A DNA stretch of 57,086 nt from the NCBI GenBank assembly GCA_014885115.2, contig WKLE02006687.1, positions 3,592-60,677 of the forward strand. Reading direction: 5' to 3'. The translations under genes were made by a program, and so were the position numbers. Origin of the DNA: Asterionellopsis glacialis (lineage: Eukaryota > Bacillariophyta > Plagiogrammaphyceae > Rhaphoneidales > Asterionellopsidaceae). This document shows, piece after piece, positions 45,037 through 56,053 of this stretch (positions are counted from its first letter, which is position 1; every line of letters begins with the position of its first letter). The notes beneath the pieces were generated by a model. That model ran no database searches and was not told the DNA's origin. It saw nothing but the letters and a program-made list of their open reading frames with translations.

Positions 45037-45636
45037 TTAACTTTGTTTGGTAGATGATGACTGTTGCTGTTGAGAAGAAGAGGAATCTAGGGTATCAATC
45101 TTTTCAATCATTTGATCTACAGCATCACAAATACGTTCGGGTATAGATCGTTTATCACTATGCCATGCTGGCATCATATTATCTTGCAACATGAATCGTC
45201 CCACAATGCTACCCTTTTGTACAGTTAAGTAATGTTTTTTTTCATCGGCTTCATAGCTGGTCCAAATACGATCATTCTTGGTGTTGGAGGGGTCCTTTGA
45301 GGAAGGAGTTGGGAATTTTAATTCAAATGTACCATCACGATGAATATCTAATCCACATTCTAAACCTTGTCGTTGAATCCAATCACTACGTTTGCATTGT
45401 AAATGTTCCAATACAATTTGAGATAAGGGATGAACATATTCAACTTTTTCAGGTTCCACTGTCGTAGAATTGTTCTTGTTGCTGCCGTTGGATGACAAAT
45501 AACGTCGACTTGCCAATGGTAAAGACGATGCAACAGCGGCTGGTAGTGCTTGATGATAAGCTATGTTGGGAATAGTATGACTGCTACTCATCCATCTCGC
45601 TACACGATTTCCGGCACAGAACCCTCTAGATAACAT
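45037..45636 (-). CDS. Probable mitochondrial protein of unknown function
   Basis: 199 residues from ATG 45636; upstream the frame opens only at a TTG. The N-terminus MLSRGFCAGNRVARWMSSS is basic, hydroxylated and free of acidic residues, typical of a mitochondrial presequence. The ordered part (about 60-185) contains HPLSQIVLEHLQ, SDWIQRQGLECGLDIHRDG, DRIWTSYEAD and SIVGRFMLQDNMMPAWHSDK. The last 20 residues are Ser/Gln-rich. I do not recognise the family. It is divergent from RUVBL1 across a 793-bp spacer. Confidence 0.7.
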   Translation of the reverse strand: MLSRGFCAGNRVARWMSSSHTIPNIAYHQALPAAVASSLPLASRRYLSSNGSNKNNSTTVEPEKVEYVHPLSQIVLEHLQCKRSDWIQRQGLECGLDIHRDGTFELKFPTPSSKDPSNTKNDRIWTSYEADEKKHYLTVQKGSIVGRFMLQDNMMPAWHSDKRSIPERICDAVDQMIEKIDTLDSSSSQQQQSSSTKQS

Positions 45637-47797
<2,161 letters not shown>

Positions 47798-47947
47798 TTT
47801 TTTAACAAAAGTAATTACATGACATGCAAACTTATTGTCAAATATCAATATACATAATTATGTATATATATTGTATCTGTTGGCCCTACTGTAGCAAAGA
47901 ATTGTCAAGTGATTTTATTTTACGCTGATTTTGTTCTTATCCCGTAG

Positions 47948-49078
47948 TCACAAAGAAGGAATTGAAGCCACAAGTAATCGATTATCAATAGATCTTGTTG
48001 TATAACGAATCAATTCCACGTTGTACCCTAGATCTTGCATGTGTGCGCATCGTGCAAGATCAAGAAGTTGTTTCAGTTGTATTCCAAGGTTACTTTTTTC
48101 ACTTTTTGAAAATTTTCTTTCAAATTCATCACTTGATAATGAATGTTGTGGTGCTTCATTTTGCATTGCAAGTGCTGTTGCTGCTGCCTTTGCTACCTCC
48201 ACGAGATCTGGAAGCCTATAAAAAGTCGAACTGGTATTTTCATTTGTATCTGTTGGTTGATTTTCATCAGGGCTCGCCGATGAAGAACAAGCTAAAATAT
48301 CTTTTTTAATATTTGTTAAGCTTGCCCATTGGCTTACCGTCACTGCAACTTCAAAGTCATCGTGGGTAAGACCACAACTTGACCACCACTCTCGTCCTGC
48401 AAAGCTATCCCAAGTGCATAAGTAATGGCAACAGGTAGCCAATGCACACGGTGGCCGTACATTTGTGGGTGAAACATTACTGATACACCTTAATGCAAGA
48501 TCAAACGCTGGACCACACAAATGCTTGGACATGCATAAACAACTTGTGTTGCTACTTTGGGCAGTATTTGTGTTATTGTTGGTGCAATACTGAGCTAGAT
48601 CAAACGATGCTATGTCTGTGACTACCCGCTTTACTTTGTGTTGTTCAGCTTCTTTGCATCCTCCTTCTGTGACAACTCGAGCACACATGACTCTATCACG
48701 ACTACTATTACCAAATTCTTGTCGATCCACAAGGACATGGTTCAATTTACCATTAGTAACACGTTGTAACCGATCAGATAATCTAGCTGTACCGGCGCCA
48801 AGTTCAACTGCCACCGATGTGTGTTGATTGAGTGCGTGGATTCGACGCAAATGACCTAAAATTGATGCTTCTTGCAAAACATGTTTGCCTCCCAATGGAG
48901 GTGCTGCTTCACCGGGCAAAAAATCTTTAGTTGACAGTAATTCTACCAATGGTGGTGGTTGTGCCGGAAGGAGTGGCAAAATAACATCAAGCTTTGAAAT
49001 CAACAATTGAACTTGAGCACCTGTTATGTTTCGAATACGATTCCTCGCTGACTTTCCAAGACCATCTTGGTGACTCAT
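47948..49078 (-). CDS. TRM13: TRM13-type tRNA 2'-O-methyltransferase
   Basis: 376 residues. SAM motif I VELGAGTARLSDRL follows GLGKSARNRIRN and a long linker. The family signatures SKHLCGPAFDLALR and ATCCHYLCTW are present, with a conserved C-terminal part (LDLARCAHMQDLGYNVELIRY). TRM13 methylates the 2'-OH at position 4 of the acceptor stem in certain tRNAs. Animal, fungal and plant TRM13 proteins carry N-terminal zinc-binding modules (CCCH and CHHC types). None is seen here, nor in the 400 bp upstream, so this is a catalytic-domain-only version or an unseen upstream exon is missing. It is a single exon with ATG at 49078. Confidence 0.92.
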   Translation of the reverse strand: MSHQDGLGKSARNRIRNITGAQVQLLISKLDVILPLLPAQPPPLVELLSTKDFLPGEAAPPLGGKHVLQEASILGHLRRIHALNQHTSVAVELGAGTARLSDRLQRVTNGKLNHVLVDRQEFGNSSRDRVMCARVVTEGGCKEAEQHKVKRVVTDIASFDLAQYCTNNNTNTAQSSNTSCLCMSKHLCGPAFDLALRCISNVSPTNVRPPCALATCCHYLCTWDSFAGREWWSSCGLTHDDFEVAVTVSQWASLTNIKKDILACSSSASPDENQPTDTNENTSSTFYRLPDLVEVAKAAATALAMQNEAPQHSLSSDEFERKFSKSEKSNLGIQLKQLLDLARCAHMQDLGYNVELIRYTTRSIDNRLLVASIPSL

Positions 49079-50871
49079 CTTTTACTTAATAGTTGTACGT
49101 GTGGTGATAAAAAAAGTGTCCTACAAGTAACTTTACACTGGATTAAATAATGTTCATAGCGTCAATCTAAACTTCTGCTGTATGCATAACTTAGAAGTAG
49201 TGATACCTCTACAAATCTCCACCTCTGATAGCTGCTGATTTCTGAATGAAGTTGATGTCACGATGAGGACAGTGTCATCGATCAAGAGATGCGGGAGAGA
49301 TAGCTGCCAAAACGCTCTGTGAAAAAAGAAAATCTCAGCACAAGTAGTATTTAATAAGTAGTTTCTTGGTGGAGGCAACTTCAAACTTGAGAACTGAAAA
49401 CAAGTAGTCTGTACATCGTTTCGATTGAGTCCCGACCATTATTTCTCTCTCACGAATCAACTAAGATTTTCTACCGTACAAATGTGTCAGTGGACTTGAT
49501 ACTGAGGAAAAGGACTGGCACGTTTGGATTTCCAAACGTGTACACGTTAACAATAGAGAACATTATTTATATTATATTTTTTTGGATCCTACAGGATGTC
49601 AAAGTCTTGTTAGAGAACATTATTTATATATTTTTTTGGATCCTACAGGATGTCAAAGTCTTGTTAGCAGCTTTCACCGCTGTTCTATCTTCTCTTCTTC
49701 TCGTGTATTTTTCTCTGACTTATGCTGCTCCCATGTTGATCGTAACAAGATTTCCAGTGTTACCAAAGAGGACGTACTGTAGAGAAACGCCACTCCACCA
49801 TGGATATGTGGCGCCAGGGAAAGCACCCTTCGATTGAGGTGGGTATTGCTATCACCATGAAAGTAACAAGTATTCTAGTGGGACTTTGGGGGGGGAAGGT
49901 GCCCTCATAGGTGGGGAGATGACGGTTCAAAGTAATGTAAAAAACAAAGAAAAAAACAGAATTGGAAGGCGACGAACAGAACGAGAGATTGTTATCAAGA
50001 ATTATTGAGAAAATGGGTGATAAGTAAGGATCGCAATCCATGGGATTTATTTTAGTCGGAATTGAGGAACCAACAAAAAGATTCAAGGTCGTGAAAAAGT
50101 GTTCAATCAAAAGTCAATGTCATGATTCGGGTTATCATAAAGAAGTGACCAAAGGCGTTTCCTCCTGATAATCCAAAAGCCCGCTAGTAGCACGAAAGCA
50201 AGAACGTGCCAGAAAATCAATCACCGAAATATTGCAATGATCAGAATCAAGCTCTTCCCAGTTTTTGAAACCATTTTTCGCTACTTCATGGATGCTGAGC
50301 TCAAATAGATTTACGTAAAATTTGATGTAGAGTTTGGAAGAGTTGGTGTAGATTTTTTTCAATCAAAATATCCTTCGAAAATCAAAATTGACAGTTCAAT
50401 CATATAGAAGGTGCCTTTTCACGGTAGCCGAGATCAAATTCATTTAGGGGTAAAGTCTGAAGTTGAGCAATGAAGGACAGCTCGCAGGGAAGTGACAGAG
50501 TCGAATAATCACACCTTTTCCCTAGTAGCTCCTCAATTTTGAATAGGCTTGAATAGTTTGTGTTTCATTCTCCACCCCTTGGAGTTGTTGAGACCAAAAT
50601 GAACTTCAACAATTACATTCGGGACCTAATATATGGACAATCTGCACCGAATGGTCAGAAGTTCTTTGCCCAAATAGAAAGCAAAGCTAAAGAAAAGCTG
50701 AATAATCAGAAAAATACCATGATGAGTCTAACCATCGCAGAGTCTTGTTAATGCATTCAAACATGCTAATTATTTAGGTCTGGCAACTACACTAGCTTAG
50801 AGATATTCGTTGCTATAGATTTTCCCTTGAACAAAGGGGAGCAAAGAGCTTGCTACCGTTCGATCATTTAT
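49079..50871. other. 1.8-kb intergenic region with coding-like remnants
   Basis: It contains the tandem duplication at 49556-49666 inside a 117-codon frame without ATG (49484-49837). A 75-codon minus-strand frame at 50135-50362 reads as protein-like (HEVAKNGFKNWEELDSDH) but has no ATG start or upstream continuation. These may be exons or remnants; I do not annotate them as genes. Confidence 0.45.
49556..49666 (+). repeat. 57/54-bp tandem duplication
   Basis: Two adjacent copies (49556-49612, 57 bp, and 49613-49666, 54 bp) differ by three bases in length in the AT tract and are otherwise essentially identical. Each ends in TTTTTTGGATCCTACAG then GATGTCAAAG, a sequence that looks like an intron acceptor. 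Confidence 0.95.
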
Positions 50872-51851
50872 TTAAAAGAAACCAACCTTTTCCTTCTTCT
50901 CGCCACTCTTGTCTTCGATCTTTGTGGGTGTACCGAATCCCATGGCACCCATCTTCCTTCCAGCTCCGAGAGCTTCATTCTTCAAAAGGGCCATTTCAAC
51001 CGCAGTCTTTCCCCAGTCTTCACCATGGTTGTTATCTCCAGAAGATCGGGCCTTCACTTGATCTTCGTCTAAGCAGTTCAAGACGCCATAGACAATGGGA
51101 ATAGAAGTTTGAATACCAACATTCATGATACCCTTTGAAACAGCATCAGAAATATATTCGAAATGAAGAGTTTCTCCTTTGATAAGAACACCAGCACAAA
51201 TGATGGCATCGACTGTTCCAGACAAAGCCAAAAATCGAGCAGCAAGGGGGAGTTCATATGCTCCAGGGACAGAAGTTTCAAAAATATTATCTTCCTTGAC
51301 TTTGCATTCTTTCAAGGCCTCCTTTGCACCTTCGACCAAGTTTGTGACGTGTTCATCGTTCCAACGAGTCCGAATGATACCAACACGGATGTTTTCACCA
51401 TCTAAGTCAGCGAATGCTACCTCACTTTCAGCACCCTGTAGTTGCCATGTTTTGGCATCATGTAAACCGGTGAGATGCATCAAAGATGTTAAGAGGGAAG
51501 AAAATTAGGTATGAGTTTCTTATGTGTATTTTTGACACCGTATGATACACCAGTAGGTTCTACATAGTTTACCACCTGATTTTTGGAATTTTGCGAAAAG
51601 AGCTCGAGAAAAGAGCTCGACAAGAATTCGTGACAGCTGGTTTCTGCTTTCTTGTATGCGACGACGACGATGCGATGTGTGCATCCAATGCAAACATCAA
51701 GAAAGCTAGCGCAGCATGGAAGAGAATGGAGAAATTCAAAAGAACTTACCTTCAAAGAAGATAGCGGACGGACGAAAGCATTCTTTGACGTGAATGCAGT
51801 AATAGTTGACACGGCAAGTGTCGCAAAAAGAAAAACGGTGCGGGCGATCAT
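50872..51851 (-). CDS. 6,7-dimethyl-8-ribityllumazine synthase, plastid (2 exons)
   Basis: Exon 1 is 51851-51750, exon 2 is 51435-50872, with a 314-bp phase-0 intron; about 221 residues. Exon 1 encodes a signal peptide ending TITA-F (ASAFAP-like) plus a short transit segment and ends at a clear GTAAGT donor. Exon 2 carries the enzyme: VGIIRTRWN, SVPGAYELPLAARFLA, IKGETLHFEYISDAVSKG with the catalytic His, and VYGVLNCLDEDQVKARS. The enzyme condenses 3,4-dihydroxy-2-butanone 4-phosphate with 5-amino-6-ribitylaminouracil in riboflavin synthesis. The acceptor (CTACAG before GGT) is the first AG after the pyrimidine tract, about 50 bases downstream, so the first residues of exon 2 are less certain. 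The C-terminus is Lys-rich. Confidence 0.93.
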
Positions 51852-52386
51852 TTTCGTACTAGACAACAAGTGAAAAATGGATAGGTGAGGCTCAGAGTTT
51901 TTGGAAAATGGAAAGAGAGAAAGGGGAGAGTCGAAGTTCAAAGATTTTCGAAAAACGCGGGAGAACGTACCATGGTTAGACGTACCTGGTATATAATGTC
52001 TTGGAAACTGAGAAACGATCGTCCTCGTAGTTTGGAAACTAGTTATTTAAGCGATACAGCGTTGATATGAATTTGCATAGAAGTACATTCTACTTTGTAT
52101 TAAATATCTACTAGAAAAGAAACAAAGTAGACATCTTCTCGCGCCCGAATAGTCGAAAGCATAAATAGCTTACGTCACCGTCCTCGATTTTCGATCTCTT
52201 GTTTTTTTTCTCGTGTTTTTTCGGATCCAAATCTCTTCTCTTGTGTCACGCATGTCTATGTCACACATAAATGTCATGTTGTCAAAGATTTTCAGTCTCC
52301 TTTCGGATCAGACCCAAGACAGGAAAAATTAGGACGGATTGGAAAGAGACCGCCATCAAAAAGTCAAGAGAGAAATAATTGAAGTC
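51852..52386. other. Divergent 5' spacer
   Basis: 535 bp between lumazine synthase and the dehydrogenase, with GTACCTGGTATATAATG near 51982-51998, where a TACCTGG word abuts a TATA-like stretch. No gene seen. Confidence 0.5.
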
Positions 52387-53427
52387 ATGGCAACGTCAAC
52401 TACAGCACGCGCACTTCGTCGTCCGGTGACTGTCTTTTTGAATGCCGCTCGCTTAGATTATGACAAAAAACTAAATTTTGAGCGATTGACAGCTCTGACG
52501 GACTTTCATCGTGTCGAAGTAGATTATCTTCGAGATCCTGATGAAATGCTGAAGAGTGTTGAGGGTGCTGAAATTGTAATTACGAAAGAAATGGAAGTTC
52601 CAAAAGCTGTTTTTGATAAATTTCCTTCATCAGTAAAGCTAATGTGCGAAGCTGGAACTGGATACAACAACTTGCCCATTGCAGCTGCCCGTGAAAGAGG
52701 TGTAATGGTATGCAATATTCCAACCTACTCCACGGATGCTGTGGCTCACATGGCAGTAACGCATATGCTGAACCTTAGTTCATCCATGATTGCACAGCAG
52801 AAAATGTTGTGGAATAAAGATAGATCAAACTTTACGGGACCATTTACTCTTCCCTTGATTGAAAACAATGGTAAGACACTAGGTCTCATTGGAGGTAGGG
52901 GTAGAATTGCAAGTAAGGTCGCAGACATTGCCCTAGCTTTGGGGATGAAGATAATTATTAGTAGTCGTGCAGGAAAGCTTCCAGACGACCATCGTCATGC
53001 TGGTAACCCCGACGTAAGGTGCGTTAGCAGTGACAATTTGGATATTTTGTTGAAGGAGAGTGACTTTGTGTCAATCCACTGTCCACTTAACGACGAAACA
53101 CGTGGATCTTTCGGACGAAAACAATTGGAACTTATGAAACCGACTGCATTTTTGATCAACACAGCTCGTGGAGCTATTTGTAACGAGCCCGAACTAATTG
53201 AATGTCTGAAAGAAAAGGTTATCGCTGGTGCAGGACTGGATGTAACCACAACAGAGCCCCCACCCATGGATTCCGAGATATGGAGCCTTGACAATGTGTG
53301 TCTCACACCGCATACAGGATGGAGGAGAATAGAGACTCGCCAACGATTGGTGGACATGACTGCAGATAACATCGAGGCGTACATTAAAAGCGAAAGCGAG
53401 GTTGATATGGTGAATGTAGTCAACTAA
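52387..53427 (+). CDS. D-2-hydroxyacid dehydrogenase, glycerate-dehydrogenase-like
   Basis: 346 residues from ATG 52387; the frame extends upstream only through a TTG. Two-domain NAD(P)-dependent D-isomer-specific fold: the substrate domain includes EAGTGYNNLPI; the nucleotide-binding domain (about 100-290) has GGRGRIA (about 169-175) in place of the usual GxGxxG. The catalytic triad is present: Arg in NTARGA (about 262), Glu in TTEPPP (about 289) and His in TPHTGW (about 308). The tail TGWRRIETRQRLVDM resembles glycerate dehydrogenase/hydroxypyruvate reductase, which in algae acts in photorespiration. Substrate is not fixed by sequence. The N-terminus has no clear organelle signal. Its stop is 79 bp from that of EMC10. 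Confidence 0.88.
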   Translation: MATSTTARALRRPVTVFLNAARLDYDKKLNFERLTALTDFHRVEVDYLRDPDEMLKSVEGAEIVITKEMEVPKAVFDKFPSSVKLMCEAGTGYNNLPIAAARERGVMVCNIPTYSTDAVAHMAVTHMLNLSSSMIAQQKMLWNKDRSNFTGPFTLPLIENNGKTLGLIGGRGRIASKVADIALALGMKIIISSRAGKLPDDHRHAGNPDVRCVSSDNLDILLKESDFVSIHCPLNDETRGSFGRKQLELMKPTAFLINTARGAICNEPELIECLKEKVIAGAGLDVTTTEPPPMDSEIWSLDNVCLTPHTGWRRIETRQRLVDMTADNIEAYIKSESEVDMVNVVN

Positions 53428-53506
53428 GTTTCTTAAAATTAAACGTTTGAAACGAATGATGTCAATGATCCACCACCACCCCTTCTTTTTATCTATAACT
53501 GACAAT

Positions 53507-54412
53507 CTAGGATCGTTTACCCCTTCGTTGACGGCTTCCGCCTCCTGCAGAAGGAGCTGGTACTGCTGGAGGTGCCGGAGCACTCGCGACGCTACCTGCT
53601 GTTGTTTGTTCCTGACTCTGTTGCCCTGGTTGTCCTGGTTGTCCTGGTTGTCCTGGTTGCGGTTCTTCCCCACTGGTGATTCCCATTATAAAAAGTGGCA
53701 AAATAATATACCAATACTTTCGCATAAAACTTTGATTTTCAGCATTGTCTCCAGTATCAACATTCGGACGGGGCGAGTCGCCGGCTTTCCGTGGAAACCA
53801 CTTCAAACCAGGAGGTGGTTTTGTTGTAGGCAAAACCAATGGAACTGTCATTCCAGGTGTGGATGTTTCGTATTCAATTACGGAATTAAATTCAGCTTTG
53901 TCTACGGCAGATAGCTCGCTACAAGGAGCTGCTAAGGGGGAAACTAAGGGTGTGTAAGCAACTGACAATACAGATGCTCTGTTGCTCAAAGTCAGAATTA
54001 TTTCGTCCCTTTTCCAGTAAGCAATAATAGAGTTGGGTTAGGGGAATAGTTTGAAAAAGTCACTAACACAAAAATTCTGCGAAAGAAGTTTGACGCACCT
54101 GAAGTTTGCTCTTCGAACCTGACAAGCAGGTACACTAGCCAAGACCGATTGGCCGGTTTTATCGTCTACAACCTTGAGCTGGTACAGCCCTGTTTCAACC
54201 ATCGCATCAATCGAAGACGAGTCAAGTTCGATTTCGTTTTTTACGTCTGCCTTGATTCCTTCCTCTTTTGTGGCTTCCAAGGTGATAATACCTCTTTTGA
54301 CAAAATCACCACCATTTACAGCATGATACAACGAAAGCGTTTTTTGAGCCCCTCGTGCTACGGAAGAAATCGCAAAAAGACTCAATAACTCAAACAAATA
54401 ACGGCAACGCAT
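53507..54412 (-). CDS. EMC10: ER membrane protein complex subunit 10 (2 exons)
   Basis: Exon 1 is 54412-54099, exon 2 is 54008-53507, with a 90-bp phase-2 intron; about 271 residues. It opens with a signal peptide (about 1-22, MRCRYLFELLSLFAISSVARG), then the lumenal beta domain (LSLYHAV, FVKRGIITLE, GLYQLKVVDD, VPACQVRRANF). Across the junction it reads RDEIILTLSNRASVLSVAYTP, the expected EMC10 strand pattern. A single transmembrane helix, KYWYIILPLFIMGITSG, is followed by a PGQ-repeat and a basic cytosolic tail. EMC inserts membrane proteins into the ER; EMC10 is its lumenal accessory subunit. An alternative acceptor 26 bases downstream also keeps frame only with loss of that strand, so I prefer the upstream one. 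Confidence 0.88.
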
Positions 54413-55342
54413 GATTGAATATAGCTGGACAATAGATGAAGCTGGCAGCGGTGTGAGAATTAAAAATGTGCTTTCGGAAGGAGGCGAGTGGGTTATCTCA
54501 CTTATCACCGTGTCTCGCTTTTTATCGGTCGTACTTCCAGTCGCATTCTTCTGAGACAACGCTGTTAGTGTTGCTGTCCTTGGTTCCAAGCTAGCCCCCC
54601 GGGCGAGATAGCACCTGTACCGGTACCTCTGGTAGTCCTACCAGGTACCTGGTAGTCCCTCTAGTACCTGGTACCTTGGTACTGGTGCCTAGCGATTCTT
54701 AGATTTCAAGATAAATGCGCGTGTTACTATTGCGCGTTTGCGAAAAACGGAATAAACTAAGGGCCACAAGGACTACGGTAGGACTACAGAGGACCTACCT
54801 GTACAACAGACGGTACGGTTAAAAGGTAGTCGCTACTTGATACAGGTACCTGGTACTTGTGATACTATGAACTCGCGTACCTGCTCGTAGGACTACTGTT
54901 GCGAAGGTACGAGTAAAGGTCCTTTAGAGTCCTGATAGGGTCTATGATATTAATATTTACATGAAGCAGTCCATTTCCTACTTTGTAAACCGGGCAATTC
55001 ATGTGGCTATGATACCCATTTATTGCATAGGATATTAAGTTGTTTCCGACCATCTGTCTTCACCTGCCTGCCTTCTTCGCCGTATGTTTTCATGGTGCTG
55101 ATGCGAGCTTTTCCTCGGAGAACCAATACATGAATAAACGGCACTTGTGTCAGTTGGTCATACAGCTCGCATTAAAGGTGATAAGTTATTTTAATTTAAA
55201 ATCAAAAGTTACACAAATGTAAAATGTAAGCCAACAAATAGAGGCCTTTTCATATTTGTACAGCATGCATCATTCTGCTGCCAGCTATGTTTGGTGATTC
55301 TCTTCTAACAATGAAGGTTGCCAAAAGATAATTTAGAGCACC
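54413..55342. other. Spacer with dense TACCAGGTACCTGGTA cluster
   Basis: 930 bp upstream of EMC10. At 54600-54690 and 54780-54900 it is almost entirely built of TACCTGG, CCAGGTA, AGTCCTAC and GGACCTAC words. No gene seen. Confidence 0.6.
54639..54654. promoter_or_regulatory. TACCAGGTACCTGGTA palindrome
   Basis: Perfect 16-base palindrome, the longest exact copy of the second recurring spacer word. It lies about 230 bp upstream of the EMC10 start. Confidence 0.4.
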
Positions 55343-56053
55343 TTAGGCCGCTGGGGCGGTTGTTGGTTCCCGATATAGCAGTAGAGTTGTAACAAAGTGC
55401 TCACTCTCTTCTGCCGTTTTTTTGTCATCTTTCTTGGAGTCAATTTTCTTGTTGAGCTGAGTGAGTGCTTGCTTAAGTCTATTAAGAAATCTCCGTGCCG
55501 AATTGAAGTGGCCGGCATCGTGATTGATCTGGGCCATATTGTTTAGACAAGCCATTCCAATCAAATGGCTTCTTCTATCACATTGGTTTCCAAGACTTAG
55601 CACAAGATTATATACCATTTCATATAGGGCTGCGGCACTTTTGACGGCCGCTTTCGATCCACAAAGCTGGTAGGTAACAGCAGTATTGTAGACAACGACG
55701 ATGGATATTCTGCTTTTTTGAATTTTTGTGCATTCTTGGATCGGCTTTTCATGGTCTTGTATCTGGAACAATTGGTTGTACATGAATAAGAATTCTTGTT
55801 CATGAAGTTTAGAACATGTTTTTGTAGCAAATGGTGTCGTGGCGAGGCTATGACTATGTTGTCGAAGCTGACTGTTCCGCAAGGTAACCTGAGCTCTCTG
55901 GACCACGTCGTCTTTGTCGATGGATATATAATGTGGTTGCAAAAGAATTGTTATGGCACCTTGAAAAAATTCAAGAGCATCTGTATATGATCCTTCTGCG
56001 GTATATGCGATAGCACTATTGTTGAATTCGATTGCGAGATGTGTGAGTTCCAT
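55343..56053 (-). CDS. TPR-like protein
   Basis: 236 residues from ATG 56053. The N-terminus FNNSAIAYTAEGSYTDALEFFQGAI is one TPR. A poorly conserved middle (45-115) is followed by VVVYNTAVTYQL, LYEMVYNLVLSLG, HLIGMACLNNMAQINHDAGH and SARRFLNRLKQAL, further TPR-type helices. This layout matches a TPR-like family I recall as multi-copy in diatoms, function unknown. The C-terminus is Lys-rich then TTAPAA. A single exon. Confidence 0.82.
   Translation of the reverse strand: MELTHLAIEFNNSAIAYTAEGSYTDALEFFQGAITILLQPHYISIDKDDVVQRAQVTLRNSQLRQHSHSLATTPFATKTCSKLHEQEFLFMYNQLFQIQDHEKPIQECTKIQKSRISIVVVYNTAVTYQLCGSKAAVKSAAALYEMVYNLVLSLGNQCDRRSHLIGMACLNNMAQINHDAGHFNSARRFLNRLKQALTQLNKKIDSKKDDKKTAEESEHFVTTLLLYREPTTAPAA

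Noticed and set aside
53447..53914. 155-codon plus-strand frame with WLSWLSWL repeats
   Set aside because: It is the antisense shadow of the PGQ-repeat tail of EMC10.
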